Positions 10,756 through 22,399 of a stretch of 64,000 bases of DNA are shown here, one piece after another. Both the position numbers and the translations under genes were made by a program. The stretch's first letter is position 1. Each line of letters starts with the position of its first letter. Under the pieces are notes generated by a model. That model did no database searches. It was given only the letters and a program-made list of their open reading frames with translations, and had not been told where the DNA came from. The stretch is taken from the NCBI GenBank assembly GCA_025506515.1, contig CM046445.1, forward strand, positions 1,272,131 to 1,336,130. The letters run 5' to 3'. The stretch is from Flaveria trinervia (Eukaryota > Streptophyta > Magnoliopsida > Asterales > Asteraceae).

Positions 10756-11908
10756 ATGGCCCTTAACAAATCCGAGGTAGAGATGGGAACAATGACAAAA
10801 GCTCCCATCATTACCCCTGAAAATTTCAGGTCTTGGAGTAGAAGAATGGAAGGCTTCATTAGATACCAAGACAGCAAAATGTGGAACTCCATTGTCAATG
10901 GCCCGTATAAGCCAAAGGTGGCATCACCTGGTGGAAACAGTGCCATGATAGAAAAGGCTATCGAGGACTATTCTGATGAAGACAGAAAGAAGATGGACAT
11001 CGAGAACAATATTATGACTATTCTCTTAACTGCAATACCGAACTCTATTATGGTGGGGTTCGAGCATTGCAAGAGTGCCAAAGAATTATTCGATGCACTT
11101 ACCCAGATGTATGTAAACTCCAACGACTCAAAGAAGGACTCACTGAATCAGCAGTTCGAGAACTTCACTCACATTGCTGGAGAGACCCTCAACTAGCAGT
11201 ACTTCAGGTACATGGATCTTATCTCTTTTCTTCAGTCTGTGAAGATCACTCCTGAACTTAGAGATCTTAACAGAAAGTTCATGAGTGCTCTTCCCAACAA
11301 GTGGACATTCTACTGTGTCTCAATCAAGAGAACAAATGGAGAGTAAGAAGGGCCATCAAACAAGCAGACCCATGAGTCTTCCTGCTAGCAACGCTTTAAT
11401 GGTTGTTGAAGGCTCATTAACCCCACAACCTCAGCATTACCTGACCTACCAGCAGCCATACTACTCTTCTGGACCTTACATCACTTTCCCTGAGACTCCA
11501 AGGTCTCAACAGGTTCAACACAACTCCTTCCAGGAAAGTTGTGCCTTTGTCTCAGGAAGTGGGCACTCAGGTTATTTTCAATACTGTTTTGATAATCTTG
11601 AATGTTTCAGTCCAGACGATGTAGAGTACGTGGACATTGTCCAACAGATGGCTCTCTTAACTTATAGAGCGAAGAAGTTCTTTAAGAGAACTAGAAGGCA
11701 TTTCCCTCAAAACCCAACTACCAGCAAGTTCGGGTTTGACAAGACCAAGGCAAAGTGTTACAACTGTAACCAACTGGTTCACTTTGCAAGGGAATGCAAG
11801 GCTCCCAAGACCAATCCGGGAACCCCACAGGCCTCCACACATCCCTCAACCTCAAAGCCCTCTGAGAAGTCAACTGAAACAGCTGCAATGGCTCAAGAAG
11901 TTTACTAG
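10756..11908 (+). pseudogene. Sirevirus gag, first part with CCHC knuckle
   Basis: ATG at 10756 (MALNKSEVEMG) after a good CTCAAAATGG context. Residues about 10-50 contain NFRSWSRRMEGFIRYQDSKM, the UBN2-type Copia gag fold. TAG at 11194-11196 stands where Gln is expected, the frame slips near 11340, and the reading then continues in another frame to TAG 11906-11908. The knuckle CYNCNQLVHFAREC (about 11757-11798) is an intact CX2CX4HX4C. Forms the particle and binds RNA. Non-functional as it stands. Confidence 0.85.
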
Positions 11909-11914
11909 AGCTTC

Positions 11915-13329
11915 ATGGTACAGGATGTGACTCCTGCTCAAGCTCTCATGGCCCAAACAGATGATGCCCAGGTATATGAACATCTCTGCACTTCAGCCTG
12001 TATAGCTAAAGTTAAACTCTATCAGGATTACAACATGGAAATTAGATCTGATATTGAGTCTTTAAATATCCTAAAATCTGATTTTATAAGAGCTGAATCT
12101 GACTATCAAAAGAAAATTAAGGAGTTAGAGAAAACTGTGTCTCTTTTAAAACATGAACACACCAATTACAAGACTCAAATCAAGGATCTGATATCCAAAT
12201 TGTATGAGGCTCAAGCCCAGCTTGTCACTGCTGAGGCTCAGGCCAAGAAGCATGCTATCTCTGAGCAAAACTTGCAAGCTATTCTTGCATCATCCTCCCA
12301 TTCCAAACTCCATTATCAGAACAAAGGAGAGTGGGAACCAATGAAATTGCTCTACCACACTCCTATGATTCTATTAGATAGCCTAGATGTGGTACTGAGG
12401 AGCAAGCGGTTCCAACTGCTGACCCTTCCTCTCTAGAGTTGAAGGATGAAGCATCAATAGTGGCCACCACAGGAAAGGAACAAGCAGATGTATCCATCTC
12501 CTCCTGTGAAGACCAAATCCTAACCACTAAAGCTAGAAGAAGCAGAGCTAAAGCTGCTAGAAGAACTGCCAAGAAGGTGGCTGAGTCCAAGCTGAAGATT
12601 GACCCCAAACAGAAAGGTGTCTTTATCTCAGCTGGATTCCAAGTGTTAGGTACTTCTGATTCAGGAAAGGAGTGTAATACCAGCACTCCTGTCCTACCAA
12701 AGGATCAGAAGTTGAAGGGAAAAGTTGCTGATAAAGAAAAGAAACCCAAGAAACAACAACCCTCACATTCCCAAAAGACTAATGTTGCATGCATCACGTG
12801 TGGCGTGCAAAAACACATGGCAAAAGATTGTTACTACAATCCTGCAAGCACACATTATGCAAATAATGTTAGAAAAGAAGGAGTTAGGGAAGGTTTCACA
12901 TCTTGAAATTTTCAAATAGTCCAAGTGATGAAAAAGGGAAGGCTAGTTTCTGAAGCAAGGTTGCTTTCAGAAGAAACTCTTTCTTTAGAAGGGAAAATGG
13001 CTTCGGAAGCAAAAGCTACCAAGGTTCAGAAGAACAAGAAAGTTCCCTTGAAACCATCCCAAAAGAAGACTGCTTCGAAAGAAAAGGTAGTGAAGGTTTC
13101 TTCCGAAAAGAAAGAAGCTTCGGAAGAAGGCCATGCTGTAAAAGCTTCAACAAGCTCATCCTCCAAGATCGGCCAAAGGGTGGACTGGAAGATCAAGGAA
13201 GATGTTGTAGCCCAAACCTCTTCTTCAAAGACCTCTATTGAACCCCTATGCATATCATTTGGTTCAATTATGTCATTATCTTTAGAAGAGCCCAAGACCA
13301 GCAAGGCTTGGGCTTCCAAACAAAACTAA
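11915..13329 (+). pseudogene. Sirevirus gag, second part: coiled coil and second CCHC
   Basis: Continues in the frame of the preceding segment past its TAG. About 12030-12270 (LNILKSDFIRAESDYQKKIK, ELEKTVSLLK) is a strong coiled-coil-like stretch. A frame change near 12385 follows. CITCGVQKHMAKDC at about 12790-12831 is a second intact zinc knuckle. The Lys/Glu/Ser-rich tail (12925-13329) again carries CTTCGGAAG words at DNA level. TGA at 12904-12906 and TAA at 13327-13329 interrupt it. An extended gag with two separate knuckles is a Sirevirus trait. Confidence 0.75.
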
Positions 13330-13610
13330 AAATCTCATCTTGTGTGTAGGGACATCCATTTGACAAGAACAATAATATCTGGATTGTAGATAGTGAATGC
13401 TCTAGGCACATGACAGGGAACAGATCTCTACTTCAACAGTTTTAGAACTATGATGGAGGTCCTGTCCAATTTGGAGGTGAGGCCGGAGGATATATTTCTG
13501 GCAGAGGGAGTATACACAATGGTAAATTAAAGGTTGACAAATTTCACTTTGTCAAACAGCTTGAACACAATCTGTTAAGTGTTTCTTAATTCTGTAATCA
13601 AAAGCACCAG
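13330..13610 (+). pseudogene. Copia aspartic protease, active-site Gly changed
   Basis: WIVDSECSRHMTG is read at about 13380-13418. The family's catalytic motif is DSG; here codon 13395-13397 is GAA, giving DSE, a G-to-A change that should abolish activity. TAG at about 13442 and TAA at about 13588 also break the frame. Role in the family: cleaves the polyprotein. Confidence 0.8.
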
Positions 13611-14450
13611 ATGCTTTTCATAGAACATGAGTGCATTATCCTCAAACCAGGGATGACAATTCCTCCGGAATTGGTGCTTCTTAGATCTCCCAGGAAAGGA
13701 GATATGTACAAGCTGGATATGAACAATGCTTCCCCAATGGGTGAAGTATCATGCTTTCTTTCCCAAGCTGATAGTGATGAGTTAACACTGTGGCATAAAC
13801 GTATGTGTCATGTAAATTTTAAGACAATGAAAAAATTGGCTAAAAATAACTTGGTACACGGTTTGCCTAAAAATGAGTTTTTCTGCAAAGATAACTGTGT
13901 TGCATGCCTGAAAGGGAAACAACATAGGACATCTCATAAATCCAAATGTGTTAACTCTGTCACTACTCCATTACACTTATTGCACATGGATCTTTTTGGT
14001 CCCACAAGTATAATGAGCATTGGAAGGAAATCATACTGCCTTGTGATAGTTGACGATTTTACAAGATTCATATGGGTATTCTTTTTAAGAACTAAAGATG
14101 AAACTGCTGAAACACTAAAATCTTTTATTCTTAAAATAGAAAATCAAATTGATCATAAGGTAGAAATAATTAGAAGTGATCAAGGGACTGAGTTTAAGAA
14201 CTTCGTTCTTGACTCATTCTGTAACTCAAAAGGGATTGTCAGACATATAGTGCTCCCAAAACTCCTCAACAAAATGGTGTTGCTGAGAGGAGGAACAAGA
14301 TATTTATTGAGGCTGCTCAAACTATGTTAGCTGATTCAAAACTACCTCTAACATTCTGGGCAAAGGCAGTCATCATTGCATGCTATGTGCAGAACAGAGT
14401 TCTTGTAGTTAAGCCCCATGGAAAAACCTCTTATGAGCTATAGAAGAAGA
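13611..14450 (+). pseudogene. Copia integrase (GAG_pre-integrs and rve)
   Basis: LTLWHKRMCHVNF (two His) and NCVACLKGK (two Cys) form the HHCC zinc module. LHMDLFGPTS supplies the first catalytic Asp and RSDQGTEF the second. A frameshift near 14255 falls just before the region with the catalytic Glu, which is then read in another frame. TAG at 14441-14443. Inserts element cDNA into the genome. Confidence 0.82.
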
Positions 14451-15439
14451 GGCCACCGTTTATTGGCTTTCTAAGGTCCTTTGGTAGCAGGTGTACCATA
14501 CTTAACACAAAAGACAATTTAGCAAAATTTGCTGAAAATTCGGATGATGCTATCTTTGTTGGACACTCTTCCAGCTCCAAAGCTTACAGAGTATACAACG
14601 TTAAGAATCAACAATTTGAGGAGTCATCCAATATAGTTATTAATGAGCACACTCCTTGTGTTAGGGGGAATGGCCCTGATCATATCTTTGATTTAGAATT
14701 GTTTCCAAACTATTCCAAACCATCTTGTGAGAATGTTTCAATTGGAACAGGTGCTCAAAATGATGTTGATGCTGCTGCTGACGATCAACTGTTTGAGCTA
14801 CCCAGGCCTAGTCCAAATTCTCCAAGTGCTGCAATACACCAAGCTTCCACCATTCACAGATCTGATAGCTTAACCATATCAAGGAATAGTGAAGCTTCAA
14901 CAAGTGAATCACTTACTGAGCCTCAAAACTCATCAGGTGATCCACCACAACACCAGGCAGAAGGAAGTAGTATGTTGAAGGAACAGACAACTGTTAATAT
15001 ACTTCACAGCCAACCATTGATGATGTTTTTCATTCATTCAATCAGTCCTCATTGAATAACTTTGAAACAACAGCTGGACAGAGTGTTCCAGTTCCTGAGT
15101 AGAATATGTCCAACCTGGATCTATCTCTGCAACCGGAAGTGATTCCTCGTCTTAGGATTCATAACACTTATCCTACTGAAAACATCATAGGGGATGTCAC
15201 TAAGGGTGTGAGAACAAGAGGATAGACTCATCAAGGGAATGTTTGTCTGTACTCATGCTTTCTATCCGAGATGGAACCCAAGAAGGTATAAGATGCCTTG
15301 CAAGATAGTAGCTGGCTTGAATCGATGAAAGAGGAGCTGCTTTAATTCAAGAGACAGAAGGAACCTATGTCCGCTACCATCTCGTCAAGTACCAATAGGC
15401 ACTAAATGGGTTTTCAGAAGCAAGTAAGATGATAGAGGC
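14451..15439 (+). pseudogene. Integrase C-terminal / linker region
   Basis: Reads AENSDDAIFVGHSSSSKAYR and VYNVKNQQFEESSNIV, the usual Copia integrase tail, then a low-complexity linker rich in Ser, Thr, Pro and Gln (14699-15055) that separates integrase from RT in this superfamily. Several stops (15053-15055, about 15101, about 15223). Confidence 0.65.
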
Positions 15440-16050
15440 TTGATCATCAAGAATAAATCAAGACTTGTGGTTCAAGAATACACACAAGAGGAAGGAATTG
15501 ATTATGTCTTTGCACCAGTTGCAAGACTTGAGATAGTTAGGATCTTCCTTGCTTATGCTGCATCCAAGGACTTCACTGTCTATCAACTTGATGTCAAGTG
15601 TGCCTTTCTATATGGGGATATAGATAGGGAAGTCTATGTATGCCAACCTCCAGGATTTGAAGACCCACAACACCCCAACTATACGTGTAAATTAGATAAA
15701 GCTCTATATGGGCTGCACCAAGCACCTAGGCTGTTGTATGAGACTCTGTCTCAGTTTTTTCTGAAGAATAGCTACACTAGAGGTACCATTGACAAGACTC
15801 TCTTCATCAGAAAGTATGGAAAGGACATTTTGCTTGTTCAAGTCTATGTCGATGACATTATATTTGGTTCCTCAAATGATCAAATGTGCAAGGACTTCGA
15901 GAGCATTATGAAGAAAAAATTTGAGATGAGCTCCATGGGAAAAATGGACTTTATCCTTAGGATTCAGGTAAAACAAATGAAGGAAGGATTTTTCATTATT
16001 CAATCTAAGTATGTCTACAATATCTTAGAAAGATTTGAAATGAAAGATTG
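15440..16050 (+). pseudogene. Copia reverse transcriptase
   Basis: RVT_2 domain: KSRLVVQEYTQEEGIDYVFA, TVYQLDVKCAFLYGDIDREV, QPPGFEDP, LYGLHQAPR and the catalytic YVDD at about 15845-15856 (VYVDDIIFGSS). The usual DVKSAFL/NG... reads DVKCAFL/YG.... The first part of the domain, before 15440, is damaged. The open frame leaves the true reading near 16048 through a frameshift. Confidence 0.88.
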
Positions 16051-16788
16051 CAAGCTGACAAGACACCTATACCCAGAAACCATAATCTGTGTCCTGACCT
16101 TGAGGGGGAGGATACTGATCAACATTCGTGTAGGGCAGTTATTGGTTCTCTGATGTATCTCACAGCTAGTAGATCTGATATTATATTTGCTACATGCATT
16201 TGTGCAAGATATCAAGCTGCTCCAAAGGTGTCTCACCTAGCTGCTATTAAGAGAATCCTAAGATACCTCAAAGGAGCACCTAAACTAGGTCTCTGGTATC
16301 CTAGAAACAAGGATTTTAATCTCTATGGATACTTTGACAGTGACTATGGGGGCTGCAATATTGACAAGAAATCAACATCAGGAGGATGTCAATTTCTTGG
16401 TGAAAGGATCATCTCATGGCAATGCAAGAAACAATCCTGTGTCTCTACATCAACTGCTGAAGCTGAATACATTGCTGCTGCTAGCTGTTATGCTTAACTG
16501 CTATGGATTCAAAATCAGATGTTAGACTATGGATTCAACTTTATGAGTACTCCTATCCATATTGACAACAACAGTGCTATCTCCATAACTGAAAATCCGG
16601 TGAAGCACTCCAAAACAAAGCATATTGACATCAGGTATCATTTTATTAGAGATATTCATGAGAAAAATCTAATTAAGTTAATCAAAGTTGATTCAAATGA
16701 ACAATATGCTGATTTGTTCACCAAAACCTTTGATGAACAAAGATTTAAGTATCTCATAACAACTATTGGGATGATAAACATTGATTAA
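16048..16788 (+). pseudogene. Copia RNase H
   Basis: GSLMYLTASRSDIIFA, then YGYFDSDYGGCNIDKKSTSG (catalytic Asp), STSTAEAEYIAAASCYA, HIDNNSAISITENPV, TKHIDIRYHFIRD and ADLFTK. TAA at 16495-16497 replaces a Gln codon. The domain ends normally at TAA 16786-16788. Degrades RNA in RNA:DNA hybrids during cDNA synthesis. Confidence 0.85.
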
Positions 16789-17434
16789 TTTAATCTCTTT
16801 TGAAAACCTTTTTAATATGTAAGTTTTGTGTCAATACAATTTACGCCCTGTTACGAAAGAATTTCTCTGAAATTTTCTAAGTGTAAATTCCTTCCGAAGA
16901 GAAATTAAACCTCGGAAGATATTCTCAAATCTTCTGAAGCAAAAATTTCGCAAAGGATAACTTTCTTCTCGGAAGAATTCTTGGCCTCGGAAGAAGCGAT
17001 TGATTACATATCAGATCTACTTCCGAGAATTACAGATTCTCCATTCAGAAAGCAACTTTAACCTTCGGAAGCAAAGTTTTTGCTTCAGAAGTAAGAATTG
17101 AGTTCGGAAGACAATTTACCTTCGGAATGTTTTACACTCGGAAGAGAGACTCTACTGTGTAACGTAAATCTCTTGGGCCCCACACTGTAAAAAGCAAAGA
17201 TTTTGTTAATGATGTCGGGTTATTTAACTGATTTTAACCTTACAGCCACTGTCATTTCATCCACTAAAACATCATATCACATTATCCAAACCCCCATTAC
17301 CGCCTTCCCACTCTCTTTTAAATAAGCTCGACTGTTCAATTTCATCTTCTTACTTGCAAATTTTACTGCCCTGGAAATTCTTCTCCTCTCCAAACTTTAC
17401 CGCAGCTCAAATCATCCACATTCACCTTTCTCAA
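16789..17434 (+). promoter_or_regulatory. Non-coding spacer with CTTCGGAAG cluster before ORF3
   Basis: 16885-17150 holds about a dozen exact or near CTTCCGAAG/CTTCGGAAG words, like the LTR. 17210-17434 is a C/T-rich leader with AAATAAGCTCG and CTTTCTCAAATGGC at its end. It may serve as a promoter, splice or RNA-structure region for the downstream ORF. That is inference from position. Confidence 0.5.
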
Positions 17435-20400
17435 ATGGCACTTAACCCTCAGCACAACCAAGTCGCACTTCTTGATTCTTCAAGAGATGATGACTTCTCT
17501 GAAATCATCTTCTTTCTCACCCAATCACCTTACTACACTGCCCTTACCGCTAACCCCACTATTTACTCCAACCAAATGGCTGAATATTGGGGAAATGGTC
17601 AAGCCGAAATCCTAAATGGGATTCGTGTACTGAGGTCTAGCATTTGTGGACAGGAGTTGATCATCACTGATCAATCATCAGGGAGCACCTCGAGCTTCAT
17701 AATGAAGGAGCTCCTACTTAATTCCCTAAGACAGAATTGGACAACACTTACATCCTAATGGGATACGGTGGAGACATAAGCAGGTCGACTATCTACAAAT
17801 CCAACTTCTCCTACAACTGGAAGTTCCTCCTGCATGTTGTTTTTCATTACTTGTCTAACAAGTCCGGGGGATGGGATCAAATCTCATATGAACTAGGATG
17901 CTTAGTTCATGGATTGGTGAGAGGCTTGCGCTTTAATTACTCACGATTTGTGTTCACCAATCTGATTGGGAATCTACAAAGGGAGACATTCTTCATGTAT
18001 CCTAGATTCATTCAACACATAATCAACTGTGAGTTGCGGCCTACTATCTTCAAGACCTTGAAGAAGGTGTCCACTAACTTCACTGGAAGGTATACTACTC
18101 TGCTTCCAGGTATAATTGAGCGCATAGCTCCCGGTGACATCCTTGTTCACCCCACAGGTGATGAACCCACACCAGCAACCTCCATAACAAGGCAAACACT
18201 ACCTTCTCCACCCATCACCATCACTTATCAAAGACGCCCCAAACGAACCCTTGTTCAATCTACTCTGATTGAACAAGCCCCTCCTATTCAATCCAAAAAG
18301 ACTGGAGTGGAAACATGGGCTCCCACTCAGTTAGAGGTCTCTCCATCCTTCTCTTTTGACCTCAATTTGGGTTTTGAGTCTCCTCAGTCTCAAACCCATG
18401 AGCCGACACCCAAACCAGCAGCCCTCAGAATAAGTACCTACACTCTTCTGAGCAGCCAACAAGGGACAGCCCCACTAGAGGCTCAATGCCTGTAGACATT
18501 GACCAAGGTCCCATGTCAGTAGGCGTAACCTCCTTATCTTTTACTGACCTTCTATTCAAAACTAATGAAGAGATAACATCTCTCCATGGAAATGAAGTTG
18601 ATCTACAACACCCTCTTCAAGATGAACAGCCCCGGAGAAATCCCTTATTTCTAGCCCCCATCAGCAACCCATAACTGAGGTGAGTCCCACTGATGTGGAG
18701 GGGACTCGTGTAGATTCAACTGCCACTACAGAAGGTGCCTCAATGGACCTTGTGGACAGTGGTAACATATCTCAGACTGAATCTGCCACAACCGAGCCCT
18801 TTGATGACTCTAAAAGAGACATCATTGAGCATGGGAAACCAGGGTGCCAAGAAACCACATCTGGTGGTGAGGCTGAACATACCAGGTATGTTGCCTCATC
18901 TCCCCATGATTCTTCTAAAGAAGATGAGGGAAGAATGAAACTCCTCATTCAAGACCTACTATCTAAAGTCTCAAACCTTGAATCTTTGGTTAAGACTTTA
19001 GAAGAAAGGTCCACCACTCAGCAACTTGAGATTGACAATCTCAAGGCTAAACTAGCTGAGAAACAGACGGAGAGGTCTGTTAGGCATGTACCTGTTCAAG
19101 CCTCATTGACTTCTTCCTCCAGCTTATCTACCTCTCAAGATGATGCTACCAAAAAGGGGGAGAATATTCAAAGACAAACATCTGAGGAACCACAGAGCCA
19201 ACCTTCAACTTCAACATCTTCTAATCCTATCATCATAGTGACTGAGCCATCTCAAGTTATTCTTTAGATTGACTCAAAGATGCTCAGTGATCTCTACAAA
19301 CTCTTCACCAAGTTTTTGTTGAGATCCTCCACTGATCAGCCAAGCCATGATGCTGCAATGATTTACTTTAGGGCTGAGGAGCTTCAAAGGCTTACTGCAC
19401 CTTCTACCACTGTGGAAGAAGTTGGTCAACCTAAGGTCCACATGGAACCTAAGATTCAATTCGAAGGGGAAATGGGGACCGATGGCCCAACAACTAAAAC
19501 AGTTGGGATAGAATCTGCATCTCCTTTAACTTCTGAAGCTGAAGTTAAAGCCTCAGAAGAACAAGCTAAATCTTCTGAAGCTGAAATGGAAGCTGTGGAA
19601 GGTTTGTTTAAAATGTATGAGGAACTAATCATCACAGATGCAATCCTTGAAATGGCATCTGAGGTGAACAACGAGGACTTTCTGAATCCACCTCCATCCC
19701 AGACACCATCTCTTCCTCTCTCACAATCAGAAACCTCTCTCCAAGAACCACCATAGTCAGGCTCTTCAAAAGATAAAGGGAAAAGGAAGATGACTGCAGA
19801 AGAGCTTCAGGAAGAGGAGAAGATTGAGAAACTTAAGAAGAAAGAAGACTTCCGACTGAGAAGTTGCTAGCTGCCAGTACAAAAGCAGCTGCATCCAATC
19901 AGGAGGCTGTCATCAACAAAAAGAGAGAAGAGATCATTGACCAGCTCATTGAATTGGGAGTTGCCAATGAAGAAACACTCCTGCTACCACTAGAGGAGTT
20001 GGTAGATCTGGAGAAGGCAACCCGACTGAAACTTGAGGAAGAAGCCAGATTGGCCTTGGAGAAAGAAGAAGAAAAACAGAAGAAGCTGATATGCAGCTGA
20101 GGAGAGACAGGATAAACTTCCTACTCTCCAGAGGCTTTAATCTTCAAGAACTTTCTCCATATAATGATGATACGATCCTCTGGCTCTACAATAAATATCA
20201 GGATCAAATGGAGAAAGAAAGGAAGAAGGCTATAAGAGAAAAGATAAAGGAAAAGAAGAAGAAGGAGGAAGAAGCTAGGGTCACTGCAACCAAGAAGCTC
20301 ACTGAAAAGGCCTGGATGAAGGACTATCTTCGAGCTCATGGATTCTCTCGAAGGAAGGTGGGTCCCATGTCTGAAAGGACACTCCAACGGATTGTCAGTG

Positions 20401-21229
20401 AAATCAAGGCTGACATCCGGTTGGGGAAGAGAAAAAAGATGTACAAAAGGGTAAAAGGGATGACCTTCACTGCTACCACCCACCACAACCTGAATCCTCA
20501 CCCTTACCTTTCACCATTAAAACCGAGCCTTTCACCCCTGAACCCATATTATTCCCCACATCCACTCCTTCACCTCAACCACCCAAACTTCCCATCCTTC
20601 AACCCAAAACACTAGCCAGAACCTCTAAACCTAAACCTACCCAATTACCATCCCCTCAACCTTCTTAACATCTCTCTCTCAAGGAGTTCAAGACAATCAA
20701 GATGAAGCTCGCCAACTGTACTACTCTAAGCTAAGTCTCTTGTGAAGAAGATTCTGTCAACATCACCTATGTTGATGGATCTTCATGTTCCCTCACAAGA
20801 GATAAATTCCTTGATCTGCCTAGAGGAACATTAGACCAGGCTGCAAGACTTCTAGGCCTCAACTCAGACTCATTGAATGATGAAAAGAAAAAGCTCAGAA
20901 GGAAACTGGTGACTCTACTGGATACAAAGAAAGAGGACAAGATTCTCAGTCAGTCTCTTTTGCCTAGAAGGAAAATAATCCAGTGGAGGTTCGATGAACC
21001 TTCTTACAACTTTGTTGTGGAAAGGGAGAATGGTGAAGTCAATAGACTTAATGCAACCTCTCTACTACACTCCAACAGGTTTGATATTGTTGAGTTAGCA
21101 GAGAAGCCATTCTCCAACCCCTCCAACTCTAAAACTGCTGCACTCATCAGAAATCATCTTAGCAGTCTTCATCTAGCCGAGCTAACTGTAAAAGCCAATA
21201 TTGAAGAAGAGTTGAAGTTGAGAAGATAG
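17435..21229 (+). pseudogene. Sirevirus extra 3' ORF (env-like position), decayed
   Basis: ATG at 17435 (MALNPQHNQVALLD) in the context CTCAAATGGC. The N-terminal region to about 18495 (EYWGNGQAEILNGI, GGWDQISYELGCLVHGLVRG) is the conserved part of this Sirevirus ORF. 18680-19267 is Ser/Thr-rich with a coiled coil at about 18940-19070 (LLSKVSNLESLVKTLEERST). 19780-20450 is highly charged (Glu/Lys). 20873-21229 is a further globular stretch. Frame changes near 17740 and 18490, between 19756 and 19864, near 20095 and 20620; stops at 18672-18674, 19265-19267 and 21227-21229. I see no signal peptide or membrane segment, so calling it an envelope gene rests on position only. Confidence 0.72.
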
Positions 21230-21543
21230 GAAGACAAGGAAAGATCTCCCACCAAAGGCACTACCTTTCTACAGATGGTGGAGGGTCCAGAATTGGAACC
21301 CATAGTTTGATGGGAAATGATTACAATTCCCATCAACTAACTTTTTTCAGAGGGCAATAATAGAGGGTACATGTTATCCAAGGTGACAGACTGGATTTCC
21401 TGTCTACCAAGGATCTGTACAAACTTCTCAGCACCACTTCAGGGAAGAATAAGGAGACAGACAAATATTTACTCTCCTTGGTGCTGAAAGTTTTGAGAAG
21501 TCGAGACAAGTGAAGTTTTGGTAGCATCAGCCTAGGGGGAGTT
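21230..21543 (+). other. 3' untranslated region of the Sirevirus
   Basis: No ORF of its own. Ends in the polypurine tract. Confidence 0.6.
21534..21543 (+). other. Polypurine tract
   Basis: TAGGGGGAGTT directly before TGTTGG of the 3' LTR; the plus-strand primer of Copia reverse transcription. Confidence 0.8.
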
Positions 21544-22399
21544 TGTTGGATCAAGAAGAAGGCTAATACAACCAAAACTATGTCACTTAAGTTATTTTGA
21601 TGTTGCATGCAAAGGCTTCCAAAGTTTAACATGGAACTTTCGAAGGTTGTAGAGTTCTTCCGAAGACAGTGAAAGATAACTTCCGAAGACAGAATTCTAC
21701 TTCCGAAGACAAGTGCATACTTCTGAAGTTCATGTCTTAGAAGAATAAACTGAAGACCACTTCTGAAGTATGATGAAAAGAAGAAGTCTCCAAGCATTGG
21801 AAGAAGCAGCCTCTTCCGAAGTATAAGTGGCTTCGGAAGTACTTACTCTTTCGAAGCCATTTAACCTTCGGAAGACACTGCTATGAACCAGTGGCCACAA
21901 GTATGGTCTCTGACACTCCGCTGCAGACTTCTGATACAACATGGCCTCTTCCTAAAGAGCCATGTAGTTGACCATACTTTATTCCACTGTTTACCTTTTT
22001 ATGATAGTACATGTTACCAACTTTAGTTGGTGACAAAAGGTAAGTCCGGGACATGTCCTGACTACCATATCTCAGATAATACTTTATCTGAGATACCTTA
22101 AACTATTGTCTTGTAGTATAGGCTTTAGCTAAAGGATCCCAGCTGGTATCAAAGTAAATCCGGCTGTAGGTAGTATTATATATAGGTTCTCTTTGTAACT
22201 CATTGAAAACAATTGCTTGTAAGAGTCTTGTATTATTAAGTTGAGAAGCGATATATAAAAGTACCTTGAAAATTACTTTCTATGTTCTGTATTACTTTCT
22301 ATATTGTGATCAACTCTTACGGATTCTTTCTATACCCGAGTGTTGTTCTAGGTGAGTTTGAGAGAAAACATTGTGTTTCGTGACAACATCGATCTTGCA
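21544..22399 (+). repeat. Sirevirus 3' LTR
   Basis: 856 bp, aligned with 9804-10663. Differences include single substitutions in the CTTCCGAAG words (for example CTTTCGAAG and CTTCTGAAG), mostly C-to-T or G-to-A. Followed by the second TTACC. Confidence 0.95.

Larger units (their letters stand above)
9804..22399 (+). mobile_element. Ty1/Copia Sirevirus-type element, complete but decayed
   Basis: Two LTRs (860 and 856 bp), both TGTTGG...TTGCA or CCTGCA, a perfect target duplication TTACC (9799-9803 and 22400-22404), an iMet primer site and a polypurine tract. The order gag-protease-integrase-RT-RNase H is Copia. Large size (12.6 kb), a gag with a second separate zinc knuckle and a 3.8-kb extra ORF region after pol point to the Sirevirus (SIRE/Maximus) lineage. 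Numerous stops and frameshifts. The LTRs show about seven differences in their first 100 bases and fewer later on, so the insertion is not brand new. Confidence 0.9.

Noticed and set aside
12363..12686. 107-aa minus ORF, and others antisense to gag-pol (13026, 20121, 52354, 54785)
   Set aside because: Shadows of the sense coding frames with no independent motif.
17435..21229. True envelope gene
   Set aside because: No signal peptide, membrane segment or Cys-rich ectodomain visible; only the position matches.
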